The notes under the pieces: model-generated | Seen by the model: the letters and a program-made list of their open reading frames with translations, nothing else | What the model was told of the DNA's origin: nothing | Database searches by the model: none | Source of the DNA: Phalacrocorax aristotelis | Lineage: Eukaryota; Chordata; Aves; Suliformes; Phalacrocoracidae | Direction: 5' to 3' | DNA length: 64,000 nucleotides | Assembly: GCF_949628215.1 (NCBI RefSeq) | Contig: NC_134288.1 | Span: 7,059,182 to 7,123,181, forward strand | Translations under genes and position numbers: made by a program | Part shown: one piece after another, positions 1 through 11,700 of the stretch | How the letters are laid out: each line of letters starts with the position of its first letter | Numbering within the stretch: the first letter of the stretch is position 1

Positions 1-3000
1 TAGGAAGGAGCAGTAACTGGTGCCAGGCCAAATGCTGCTGCAGCACGCATCCGGAGCGGCTCTGTTGAAAGGATTGATGCTAGTGCAGGGCAATGGAGAT
101 CACCACCTGGCTGCCATGCTCTGCTCTGCTTGTGCATAAGGTTTTAGACCCCAGAATTTCTCTGTTGTGAGAGCAGGAGGCCAGAGAGCAGAGAAGCAGA
201 AGTACCTTACCCCAGAAGCCATCCAGCTGAGCCTGTGGACATGGGCTCCCGTGCTAGGACAGAAAGGAGCTAAATGGGCTTTGGCCCAGCACCTCATGTC
301 GCTTCTCCCTTTTGGAGCAATTTGATGTTGACCCAGCGCTGCAGATATGCTATGAAATTAGAGTGAGGGTGGAGGACAGCATTCCCTGAGCCCCACAGCA
401 TTTTGCTTTCAGCACAAACTCAGTCTGCCTTATTAGAGCTGGGGGTCTGTGAAAAATCAGTGGGAATAAGCCTGACCGACCTGGTGAGAGCCCAGCACCG
501 TACTAGGGGAGCAGAAGCCAGCCCTCTCAGGGCTGCAGGAACCTCTGTCCTGAGGTCAGTCTGTTGGGGCATGGTGATTTTTCTGCCCTTCAGAAACAGT
601 CACCACTTAGGGCAACAATCTAGTAAATGTCTCTTCTCACAGAAGCCCCTTGGGCCACTAGCAGATCTGGACTGGGGGGGGCTGTCCTTGGCTTCTTTTT
701 GGTTTTCATTGAGCTTGATCAACTCACACATGAGACAAGCAGCCTCGCGCAGCTGGAGTAACCCTGTTGATTTACATGAATTCCTCCGGACACACACTGG
801 GGTTTATGCTCTACTGGCATATGCATTTCTACAGTCTGGACTCAGGCTGGGAACTTTTATTGGGTGGATTCTAGCAAAACAGAAGGCAAGGAATAAAAAT
901 AACTCTCTTTCTGGGCTGGGTTGATTGGTCTTACACCGGCATAAATCCAGGCTAGCTCTATTGATTTTTAAGGAATAACTGGGTTTATGCTGGTGTAACT
1001 ATGTCCCCAGAGCTGCATGAAACGTTCACAACAAAACCTGAAATTACGTGGAACTAGCAGAGCTTCACTGTTTTGGGGTTTCATTACAAATTTGAATCTC
1101 AGACCAAGCTTGTCAAAAGATTCCTTAAGGTTCATGAACCTTTCAGTCAAGCCTTGGCCTAGAGTCAAGCCAAGCCTGAGCTGATTTATAGCTTCGCATG
1201 GAAATAATGTGAAAGCAATGGTTTTTGTTTGGTCTTAAAGCTGAAGCTTGATGCTTGCAGCCGAGCTTGGCTTTTGAGAGGTCAGTTCTCTTTGAAAGTT
1301 GAGCTCAAACCCGAATCTGCAGTGGGAGCTGTAGGAGATGCTGTCTAGATTAAAAACACAGGCCAGATTTGCAAGGGTAAAGAGGGTGGTGATTTTTTGC
1401 ACAGCCCTCTGAGTACGAAAGCAGCAAGGCCTGAGCTGTGCTGCTGCTCTGTGCTCAAGGAGCTGGGCAAAAAATCAGATGCAGTTCCTTAGGACATAAG
1501 GGCATGTAAGGATCATTTGATTCAGCTGGCTGCTGAAGTGAGCTAAGTGCTCTTAGTCCTAATCTCTGGCAGTCCCTGTGACTGCCTCTCAGAGAGGCAG
1601 GAGATAGCAGTGTTCCTCTGATATTCCACTTCACACTTCAAAGATGGTGTGGTTCCTGCTGGTTATATATTGCCTGCGGGATTAAGATTCACAGGCAGCA
1701 GTGAAGCAGTTGACAATGTGGTTTGGCAGCGCTGAGCCAGCAGCACATGCCTCCTCCCCAGCCAGTGCCGAATGCAAAGCACTCGCAGCAGACCTGGGAG
1801 GAGAGGAATAAAAAGCTCCCTCAGCTGTGTGGGGCCATGCCTGGAGCTAGCCCAGTCTGCCTGGCTTGTTTCTTTTTCTGGCCAATTTGAAGAAGGCCAG
1901 GCCAGGAATGGTACCTTCCCCATCATTCATAGCGCTGATGTAGAAATGGCCAAGACTTGTTAGTATCTGGTTCCATGAGGTGCAGTGTGACCCATAGTAT
2001 GGGCCAAATCCTGCTGTGGCGCAGCTCCACACGAGCAAGGGCTTTGCCTGGCCTTGTGTTTGACCATCTGCATGCGAAGACCACTGATCTCTTGGCAGCA
2101 AGTGAAAGAGCCTGGTGTGGGGCAGAGAAAGGAAGCATTTCTGCACCAGAAGGAGGACAACAGCAGCCCTGGAGTCCATGCCACCATGCAGCCCTTTCCT
2201 CAAAGGCTTTTGGGATGGGGAACACAGAGTCTCCCCTAAGAACCTCCCAGTTAGGTGGCTGGGTTTTTCACTGTGGCATTGCTGTTATTTTAATGCTGTG
2301 GTGATGCCTGGAGCATCAGAGATGCAACAGAGCCTTGTATGTCCCAGCCCTTGCCAGAAAGCGCTGGCGTGGCTGTGTCCCTGGGCTTGCCACCATGGAG
2401 GCACTTCTCAAACTGATGATAAATGAAGAGCTGAGGTCTGCTGGGAGGCCCTGCAGAAGGTACTGCAATACTCCAGGCAGGGTCCAAGGACCCTCCAGAT
2501 GAGGGGCTGTAGCTGCGGAGCTGGGCCATCCTTGCCTGCTCATAGAGCTATGTCCTCAGCAACTGTCCTGCAGTGGTGGAAAAGATCCCCAGAAACGGGA
2601 CCCAAACTTAAGGCACTAAACCCAAACCCTCCAGCTCTGCAGTCTTGTTTGACCAGCATCACTAGCCTTCTTCCTGAAGAACTATTTAGTTGAACTTCTT
2701 GGATGGCTGGATAAGTGCTCAATAACCATTTGTCAAGCTCTTTCTTTGAATAATGTGATCACCATGTTCTGGCTGCTTAACGGCAGTCTTGTTTGAGCGT
2801 TTTGGGGACTGAGATTCACTGGCAAAACTGTGTTTATCTAATCTGAGACTAGAGAACAACATGTAATCTTGGGCAATCACAGCTAATGAGTGCAGTTCAA
2901 ATGTTAACTTTTGGCCAGCCATGCACAGGGTAAGCAAGCCAAAATGAGTTTAATTGAAAATCAATTGAAGGGACTTGATGTGTGCTCACAGAGATGGCCC

Positions 3001-3050
3001 AAGCAAAAGTAGAGACTAAATTCAATGGATAAATAACTCATTGTGAGTTA
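1..3050. other. Intergenic, no gene recognised
   Basis: No open frame here is flanked by convincing splice sites or resembles a protein I know. The stretch is mostly unique-looking sequence of moderate GC. It contains one clear fold-back element (931-998, listed separately). A phrase at about 1,998-2,040 (GGGCCAAATCCTGCTGTGG) may be half of a related element. Confidence 0.6.
931..998. repeat. Fold-back (inverted-repeat) element, copy 1
   Basis: The left arm at 931-950 starts TTACACCGGCATAAA. It is the reverse complement of the right arm at 979-998 at 18 of 20 positions, and the loop is 28 bases. Both mismatches are G:T, so an RNA copy could pair along the whole arm. The TTACACC-GCATAAA wording resembles fossil palindromic repeats that I recall as common in bird and reptile noncoding DNA. 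I do not assert a family name. A second, more decayed copy lies near 7,239-7,302. Confidence 0.75.
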
Positions 3051-3059
3051 TTTGCTCAG

Positions 3060-3345
3060 CTCTACTTAAGTGGTTGATTATGTGGGTCTTTGGTTAATTG
3101 ACTTACTGAGTGGCTGGCGTGGGTTTTTGGCTGCTCGCTCACTCCCTGCACGTTTTTGCTATTAACTCAGCTGTTTGATGGAACAAGTAGTCTATTGTCT
3201 ATTTTTTTGCTGGCTAGGTTGGTGTTTGGTTGGATATTGGCTCTTGGGCTAATTGAACACATCTGCTGCTGGCTGTATGGTGGCTTGCTGGATTCATCAC
3301 TGGCTCTTTGTTTCATTGCCTGTCTGATGTGTCAGTGGCCCAGTT
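3060..3345. repeat. Decayed short-period TTGG/GGCT-rich tract
   Basis: The strand is unusually rich in TTGG, TGGCTGG and TTGGTT words repeated at irregular short spacing. It looks like an old, heavily mutated simple repeat. No gene is seen in it. Confidence 0.4.
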
Positions 3346-6300
3346 TGTCACAGATCGGATGCTTGCCTACCTAATTTCCTGCTCCTTTGCACTTGCAAAC
3401 CAGGTTCTCGCTTTTCCCCATTGCTATTTGGAGTTGCCATTGCCTCTTCCATGATGCTTGGGCTCCTGGGCTGCAGTGGGGACTCCTCCTCCTTGGCAAG
3501 CTGCATTCAGTGTATCATCTATGGGCCATCTGAGGATTGTCACCGGGAAGGATGGATGCTTTCTGGAAGTCCATTCCCAGGTGTAGCTGTGTTCTCACCC
3601 CCTGGCATGGCTCCATCATGACCTTTTACTTTTTCCATTGAATTCCTCGTGTCTTCTGCTGGGAAGTGTGGCATGGGAGCTTTGGGTTAGAAACAGGTGG
3701 GATGCTGGCTCAGAAGGAGGCTTCAGCTCAAACAGGGAAAGGGGAGGGAAACAAGGGGAGCAGGGGAGAAGAGACCTGGGCAGTAAATGAGCTATGGAAG
3801 TCTATTAAAAAGCTCAGTTGATTTTGACAGGCACTCTTCATGCTCTGTTATTTGCTTTTGGCCCTGATCTAATTTTAATTTTGGGATGAAAGAATATTTT
3901 TCCACTGTGGTAAGAACCATTCCGTAGAAATGTGTGCTGGGTAGCCTAGAAATCAGCATCACGCAGTGAAATGTATGGTTGAAGGCAGAGCCAGGAGCCA
4001 GCTGAGGGGTCTTCATGAGGGACAAGGGTGGGAAGGAGGGAGAGCCTTCTTGTGGTCTTCCTCCATGCCTTGCTGGTGCACCTGAAAGCCATTAGCACAC
4101 TGGTCCCTCAGGGCAGCCTGGCTGGGCCGGGCTGGGCTGTAGCTGATGTGAGATGTGTTGACTGGAGCTGAAGCAGAATTGACAAGGCCCCAGGGAGACA
4201 CTCAAATTAACTTGTTTACAGCTCTCCTGTTCTTTCATTTCACCTGCCATGCTTGTAAAACTCTCTCACAGAGGAGATGGCAGCGTGTGTGTCCTGCTGT
4301 TCTTCCTGCATGGCTGGGGGAGCCCAGCAGGATGCTTGCAGTGCTGGGCAGCTGTGGCCCGTGCAGGCAATGCAGGTGTCCCCCACAGCCCCCTGAGTGA
4401 CCCTTTTGTAGTGTCCCTGTTCCTCAGGCTGAGCACAGGGAACGGATAGGCTCTTGTTGTACAAGCCCTCCAGGTCAAGGTTAAAGTCATGGCCAGGGTA
4501 GGAATGCAATGAAATCTGCCCTGGGAGCATCTGTCCCTCAGATGGCCCTGCCCTGGGTCTGTACACCCTGGAGACCTCATCGCCAGATAGACCAGACTCA
4601 GCGGACCACCCTGAGGAATGCTTGTTGTTCCTCTCAGACACATCATGAAATCCATGGTGTCTGAGCAAAAGCTGGCTGCTTCCCTGGCTAGAGAGTTGGA
4701 GGAAGAGCATCTTCCATGTCTGGGCAGTTTCTGTTGCCCCAGCCTCCTTCTGCAATGCCACGTGATTCTATTATTCTATATCCCTTGACTTGTTTCAGCC
4801 CCTGCTCCAAATACTGGAATTTTCTGGTAAGCTGTAGCAGTAGTTTTGCTACCAGCCCTGGTGCTGCCCGAGGAGCAGTCCCCTCTGCGCAGCACTGCTC
4901 TCTGGTTCAATGACAGTCGACAAGTTTTTTGTCCTGTGACATCCAGGCCTGGCTCCCTGCAGGGCAGAAGGATGTCTGCACCCTTGGGCAATTCCTTGGC
5001 AATGGGATGGAGGAAAAGGGTGGGATAACAAGGTACCACTGAGGTCAAGCCTTCTGTTTCAGGCATTATCTTTGATTTCTCCATCTGTACAGTGGCCAAA
5101 ACCTCCTAGGTGAATATGATGAATGCAAACATAAAACTTAGGAGTCCCCTTGAGCAGCCAGGCTCCCTCAGCAGCTGTGTATGCCCAAAGAGCAACAATC
5201 TGTGGCCCTGGAGAGTGCGAAGCTTCTGGCTCCCATCACAGATGGGAGACGCCCGTCTTGGTGCATCTTGCAAGGCCCCATGCAGAGCCCTGAGCCAGGT
5301 GGGGTGGGAGCAGGGATGAGAAGCACACCTTGCACTGAAAGATATTGCTCCAGCTATTTGGTGGCACAAGGAATGTGCATGGAAATAATTCTTACATTAG
5401 CAGTCAACTCATCTTTTTCTCCCCACCTGCCTCACTCTTTCTCTTTTTCCACTTCTGTACCTTGTTCCTCAGCAAGCAGCCTGGACTGGGCTGGCAGGAG
5501 CTGCTCTGGGGCACGCCAGGGAGTGAGGGAAGATGCTGCCTGTCTAAAGCTCCCTGGAGGTCACCAAAAGGTAAGAGAACAGAATAGGCCAAATTCTACA
5601 CATTTTTTTGTTGCTGTCTGAAGTTTCTCCTGTCTTGGAAAACGCCTGCAGGCCATCTTGATGGAATCCTGCAGAAAAACATGGGGCTTTGGGAGGGCAG
5701 ATGAAATGAAGGTGGTTCAGGGGGCTTGGATTTATTTGTTTAGCTTCCTGGAGAGGCAGTGAGGAAGAATAAGTGGGAATCACCCCATCACTCACCTTTA
5801 TGTCAGCTTAAAAAAAAAGAGAAAAAGACAGAAAAGAGTAGAGGAAATGTGAATAGACTAGACCAGCAAGGGATTATGTGTCCCCAGCCCTTGAACTTCA
5901 GTGGGCCAGAGATGCCTCCTGCAGATCTTGTCCTTGGCTCCCACTTGTGACCATGAGTTGCACCAGTACAGCATTCCCATAGGCTGCCCCATGATGTGAG
6001 AATCCATCCTGGGAGTGATACTCTTTTCGAAGAGCCCAGCCTAGGACTCAGGCCAACGCATGCCCATACCCTGTGGGATACCCAGCAGCTGCAGCAGGTT
6101 CTCCCTGCCCTTGCTGTGTGCCTTGGTCCTGCTGAGTTTGATGCAAATGCTATCCCTGCCATGTCTTGTCCCTTGCTGAGCTCACAGCTTGTTTTAGCCC
6201 CTCCATGGTAGCAGTGGAAGAGGGAAAGGGAGTCTCTAGCCATCTGTTCTCCAAGCCAGAGCAGAAATATTTCATCTACCAGAAATGTTACTAGTGGATT

Positions 6301-6600
6301 TTTGTCTCTTAGAAGCATGGGCTGGGGTGGCAGGTGAGGGTGGCTGTGCAGGTGCTGAAAGGTGAGAGGGTTCGAATACCAGCACCATTAATAGTTTAGA
6401 TAGTGAGGCAGTAAAACAGTGATGCTTGTCACAGATGCTGTGTCTGTGCTGGCCATGATGAGTCTGTATTTATGCAGCCAGATTCCTGGGGAGTACATAG
6501 GTAACAAGTAGCCTTCTGAAGTTCTGCAGCAAGGGCTGGATTAGCTCCTCCTGCGTAGGTTTACTGTGATAGTTCGTGCTGATGAAGTGATCAGTGATTA
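3346..6600. other. Intergenic, no gene recognised
   Basis: Several short open frames overlap in different frames on both strands. None has recognisable protein content or a coherent exon structure. A phrase at about 5,076-5,100 (TTTCTCCATCTGTACAGTGG) resembles the 3' part of MIR-like SINEs, but it is too short to call. Confidence 0.55.
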
Positions 6601-6609
6601 AAATCAAAC

Positions 6610-6685
6610 AGGGTCTGTCCAAAGAAAGGGCTTGAATTCACATCACCAAGCCAGCACCCCAACCACTATGCCAGTTGAGATGCGG
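6610..6685 (-). repeat. Degraded tRNA-derived SINE head (tentative)
   Basis: Read on the minus strand, the segment contains TGGCATAGTGG, which fits the Pol III A-box pattern. About 25 bases later comes ATTCAAGCC, which differs from the B-box pattern at one position. The internal wording (CATAGTGGTTGGGGTGCTGG) is typical of tRNA-derived SINE heads. No body or tail could be matched, so the family is unknown and the element is clearly inactive. Confidence 0.4.
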
Positions 6686-6689
6686 CAGC

Positions 6690-7235
6690 TGGATCAGCTC
6701 CACCACGTTTCTGCAAGCTGGTAGCACCCAAATTGCTCTGATGCTGGCACCTCTGTTCTCCCTCCTGGCTCCTGTCAGCCCCTGCCAGGATGTTTTCTTT
6801 AGCTGATTCCCCAGCACAGCCAGCAGCATGTGGCTCTGCTCTACTGCAGCCTGGCTGGGCTGGGCTGAATTAAGCAGTGAACTTCTTTACAAAGCTAAGA
6901 GCCATCCAGAAAGATACTGTAAGGATGGGGATGCAGGGGGAGACCAAAGGAGCTCTGGGGTATCCTGGAGCCAGCAGGGTTTGTGAGCGCTCAGCCCGGC
7001 ACAAATATCAGTCACCCTGGGCCTCCAAACTAAGTTTTTTAGCCCCAGTGAAGTGAGGACAAGTATTAATGTATGGATTCTTGTTCTATAGCAAGGAAGA
7101 ATTTTCTGGATGAAAGCTTTAATTAGATTTGTTTGGACCATGTTCACATGCCTCCTGGGTTCACTTTCTGTGAACACTTTAAACAACAGTTTTATTGGCA
7201 GGAACATTTGTGCAAACTGCAAATTTGGGGTCAGC
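6690..7235. other. Intergenic, nothing recognised
   Basis: Unique-looking sequence. No gene, repeat or structured element could be supported. Confidence 0.5.
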
Positions 7236-7238
7236 ATC

Positions 7239-7302
7239 TCAGCTGATATAAATCAGTGAAGGCCTCTCCAAGGCAGTGGAGGTACACCAATTTACACCCA
7301 CA
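7239..7302. repeat. Fold-back element, copy 2 (decayed)
   Basis: The left half reads CAGCTGATATAAATCAGTG. The right half reads TACACCAATTTACACCCACAG, whose reverse complement matches the left half imperfectly around a central CCTC/GAGG pair. The shared TTACACC/AAAT wording links it to the element at 931-998. Confidence 0.5.
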
Positions 7303-10300
7303 GAAAGGCAGACTCCTTAACTGAATATTGAGAAATTAATCTTGGAACATAAACGTGGGTTGAAAAGCTCCAAGTGTTTATACTGGAAACCTTATCTTGA
7401 GGCTGCAGCAGCTTTCAAGCTGCAGCAGGGAGCATCAACCACCAGTCGGCAGGGATCCTGGCATCCTCCAGCATCTCCTCACCTCCTGTCTCCCCAGATT
7501 GCAGTGCTCTGCTCCCAGCCAGCCATTTCCACACTGCTTACTCTCCTGTTACCACCATCCAGAGTGAGCTCCATGGTCTGGACTGGTTGCCCAAGGTACA
7601 TGCAGAGTCCTCACCCTTCTGGGGTGTGATCCAGCCCAGGTCCTCCTGGGGGCTTTGGGGGTGTTGAGTTTGGAGACCTTGAGGGATGGAAACTAGGGGG
7701 ATGGGGCTGAGCCTGGGGATGGCAGGAGAAAAAGGAGGAGAGGGGCCTTCTAACTGCTGTCTCCTGGAGGAACTGGAGCATGCCCAGAAACAATAAATGT
7801 CCAGCAATTATTTGATGCAAGTTAAGATGGAAAAGCATCACAGAGGGTGCATCTGAGACAGGCTCTCACTTTAAACTTTGGTGAACTCTTGAACAAATTC
7901 TTGTGCATTTGCAAAGCTGTGCTCCATATGGGCCAGGACTCCCTGGAGAGGGGGATGTTCCCTCCCTGGCAATGCAGAACCTGCTCACGACACCTTTGGC
8001 CAGTGCTGTAGATGAGGAGAGGTGAGGTCAGGCATGGCTAGGCTTGATGAAGGGGCACAGGAGAGAGGGGAGGTGCTGTGCAGAGGCACCAACCATGTTC
8101 TGGGTCTCTGTGGACCCACAATCCACCACCTCTCTGGTCCCAGGCAGTGATGGGGACAGAGCCCCCTGTCTCAGCTTGCAGACTACTGGCTTTGAGCATG
8201 ACTGGAAGGGGGCTCGGGTGGGATTTGGGACACCTCCTGGGAGCACCAGCACTCACAGCCCTTCAAAGCCCTGCTTTGATTTCAGAGTCCTTGGCTTGGC
8301 TGTGGGGCTGAGCTCTCCTGGGAAGCCCTAGCTCCCTCATGGCTGGGCAGTGCAGTGGATTTCCCTGTGCAGAAGCAGACGGAGCAGCGGGGCCAGCTGC
8401 GACCAGAGCCCCTTGGCACTGTGCCTCCATCACAGGGGCATCATGGCTCACCAGCTCTCACAGCCCTTTTTAGGCAAATTCTGCATGTCTGGCTGGAGCC
8501 CCTGGCTCCAAAACCCCCTGTGGGGCTGCTGGTGGACAGTTCAAAAGACCAAGAGAGGGTTTTAATCCTTCACTGGCCTAAGCAGATTATTCTTGCTTCC
8601 TAGGCCAAGCATCTCAGAAAGGAAGGATGACATCATGTGTGCAAAGAAGACTCTGCCTGGCTGCAGGGCTCATGCTGCATGGATGGACAGCAGTTCCTTG
8701 GCAGTGAGAGAGCAGGAGGTGAGGAGTGAAAGAATAACAGCAAAGCAGGAAAACCTCCTAAGAAAATACATTTCTACATGGGTCATGTAGAAATGATGGT
8801 ATCTACATGGGTCAGACCTGATGATTTCCTGGCTTGCCTGGCCCATTGAAGGCAGTGGTGGGGAAGGGGTTGGGGAGATGCTCTGACTTCCTATTCCCTG
8901 CTCCCCTAGACAGCCAAAATACCTTCCATCTGAGCAAGTCTCACTCAGGCAAGTCAGCTTTTGGGGGCTAGAGACTGCTGGTCCCAAGGTGGCGGTGGTG
9001 GGATAGGGCAAGGGGTTCAAAGCATGCCTGGAGTACACAAGTCTGGGGAGGTGTTTGCACTGCTGGGGAGGCTCTGCCCCATCACAGATGTGACAGCATG
9101 CAAAAGCACCAGTGAGAATCAGTGGTATTGCAGGGCCTGACCTCCCCTGTGTTTGAGCCACTGGCACCACCCATGGATTTTTCCATCTTGGCACAAAGGT
9201 GCAGGGCTAAGCCAGGAGCCCTGATCCTACCGGGTCTCGGCAAATGGCACTGGTGGCAGCCAGCCCTCAGCATGGAGCAGTGCTAAAATCAGCAAAATAT
9301 CATTGAAGTTACCCCTGTGCCCATAATGAGTTGGTTTGGGTGGTATTTATCTTGCTGATCACCACTCTTGCACGTGGGGCCAAGGGGAGCTGCTCCCTGC
9401 CTCCCCCAGTCATCCAGGAATATGGGGAGTTATTTGGAGAGGGGAAATCCCTGTTTTGCTGTGGGGCTGGGGTGTTGGGAGGATGAGGGGGGCTGAGAGG
9501 GGCATGGGGAATCCAGGCCAGGACTTGTTCATCACTATCCATCCCCAGAGCATGGAGCTGAGACCTGGGGTCAGGCAGGTAAAGGGCTCTGGGGTCTGCG
9601 CAGTCACCTGGAATAAGAGGGGGAGGAATGTGCAGGGACTGTGGCCTTGCTGAGGGGATTTGGGGTGATGGGGTTAAAAGAGGTGGGTGCAAGTACCTCC
9701 CAGGGGATTTATAGAGGAGCAGTGCTCCTCTGGGAATGGGGTTTCAGCTCAAAATAATGATGCAGTGGAGGGAAGAAGCAGCAGCCCCCTACTCTAAGGC
9801 TTGCCCAGCCCTGGGGCTCAGCAGGCAGCCCCTGACCAGCCCCAAAGCTAACTCACGGAGCAATTTTGCTTTCTCCTGTGGTTTCCATGCAAGCCTGCCA
9901 CAGCTTGGGGAGGGGGGACCTGCACACAGGTATCTGTGTGTGGATGGTCCCTGCATGCACAGCTAAAAGTATCCTAAACAAACAGCCCAAGCCCTCCAAA
10001 TCCACTCCAGCATCGTTTTGTGGAGGGAGCAGAGGAAGGCTGGATGTGGGTAGCCCTGCCCTCACACCCAATAAAGTATAGCTGTGTCTGGTTTCTATCT
10101 AAAGGGGAGAAGAGAGAGAAAGAAAAAGCTTCTCTGAAATGAGATTCCTTACATGACAGTGTGCTGACATGCTCCGAATTTTGGCAAGAAACGAGAAAGC
10201 TAAGCAGGAGCTGGGTTTTGCAGGATTGCACAGGCACCCGGGGGGGGCTGCGGGGCTGCTGTGCTCCCTCACCCGAAAGCTGCCTCCCGTCCTCGGTGCT

Positions 10301-10985
10301 GACCTTGCCAGGGCACTGCCCTGTCAAAAATGGAACACTCTGAAATGCAGGTTTGGGGGGTTTCAGGTTTTTTTCCCCTTCCTCTCACCATTTTCCTTCC
10401 ATGCCTGGCTAAGCCATCAGTGAAGGGGTGTCCAGCAGCCTGGAGCTTTGCAGATTTGGCACACACTGGCAGTGCAGGTGTGCATCCCCAGCCAGTGACA
10501 GGTCGAGTGGGCATGTGGGATTGGTAAATCTGCTTCTATCTCTGGGGAAGAGAGAGCTGGGAAACAGCAGTCTCCCCTGCAAAAAGCTTCCCTCTAGCAC
10601 CATCACCCCTTGGGTTCCGGGGAACCCATTGGGTTTTGCCCTCAGAGAGCAGACTGGGAGGGAGCAGGCAGCACATCACATCCCAACACACTTGGGAAGC
10701 AAGCGCACACGAAACCCCAATTCCCAGGGAGCAGCTGCATCCCCATTGGTCTCCAGGGATGCAATGGACCCATGGCTCTCTGGAGCCACACCTGTAGTTT
10801 AGGGAGTCAGCTCCCAGCCAGCACCCCTTCAAGCTGTTTCGCATCATGTGCCTGGTACCCGCACACTGGGGGAGCGTATTTTGGTGCGGGGCTTATTTAC
10901 GAGCTGTTAGCTTTGGCGATGGGGTCTCTCCTGTGCATTAGCCATGGGGCTGGATCCTGGCAGGATGGGGCTGGGGGCTGGGGGT
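7303..10985. other. Intergenic, no gene recognised
   Basis: GC-richer sequence with many short overlapping open frames in several phases, as expected when stop codons are rare. No splice-bounded exon or known domain was seen. It contains one perfect 12-bp inverted repeat at 8,769-8,795. Confidence 0.55.
8769..8814. repeat. Perfect 12-bp inverted repeat plus 13-bp direct repeat
   Basis: CATTTCTACATG at 8,769-8,780 is followed after a 3-base spacer by its exact reverse complement at 8,784-8,795. The word TCTACATGGGTCA at 8,773-8,785 recurs exactly at 8,802-8,814. No open frame or known element explains the arrangement. Confidence 0.7.
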
Positions 10986-11700
10986 GCTGCTTCCACTGAC
11001 GCATGGGGGGCTAGGGCGACTTGCAGGCACTTTTTCAGGCATCTGTCGGTTGAATATTTATGAAGTTGGAAAGCAAACCAAATACCAGGAATCAAAGGAA
11101 ACAAAACCTGATATTTGCAGTTGCTAAAAGAGTCAGGAACTGGTTTCTTCTCCCCAGCCTGTGGGGCAAAAGGCAGCAGAGAAACCCCTCAGCTAGCTCC
11201 ATCCCAGCAGGGCCAAGCTGGGCTGGTGTAACCTGGAGCCATGCTGATTTATGTCCCTGCTGCTGCTCAAGCCCCAAAATATTAATTTTCTTCAGCAGGA
11301 TCCTGCTCCTAAGGTTTGGGTTGGTTTTTTTTTTTGGGGGGGGGAAGAAATGCAATGCTGTCTCTGCACAGGTCTGGTGCAAACAAATATCTGTTGCTCC
11401 CCTGCATGCAGATGGCTGGGGCTCAGGGAGAGCTGCAGCTGCTGGTGCCAGGGTGCAGGTAAATCCCTGCTGCCCAGATCAAGCTGGGAAAGGAGGAAAC
11501 CTCCAGGCAGCTGTTCCCAAATGGGCTCAGTGTTTCAGAAACATTGGGAGCTCTGCGCCCCAGCAGGCGACTGCCTCAGCAGCAGCATGGGCACAGGCAG
11601 CGCAGGAGGCAGCCAGGGATTGTGCAGCCAGGATTTATTTCTTCAATCTCTCTGCATTTATTTATTTTGCTTTAATTATTTTTAATAGTTTCTCTGAGTG
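10986..11700. other. Intergenic; candidate regulatory sequence
   Basis: Around 11,050-11,120 the sequence carries AATATTTATGAA, ATCAAAGG (a TCF/LEF-type word) and TGATATTTGCAG close together. Around 11,630-11,690 there is an AT-rich stretch with TTTATTTATTTT and TTAATTATTTTTAATAG inside GC-richer surroundings. These features suit conserved noncoding DNA, but conservation cannot be judged here. Confidence 0.25.

Noticed and set aside
4770-4785. ATTCTATTATTCTATA as a CR1 tail
   Set aside because: None of the conserved CR1 3' phrases precede it, so the short AT-rich match is probably coincidence.
6366-6380. GGTTCGAATACC as the B box of a tRNA gene
   Set aside because: No matching A box or cloverleaf could be built from the flanking sequence.
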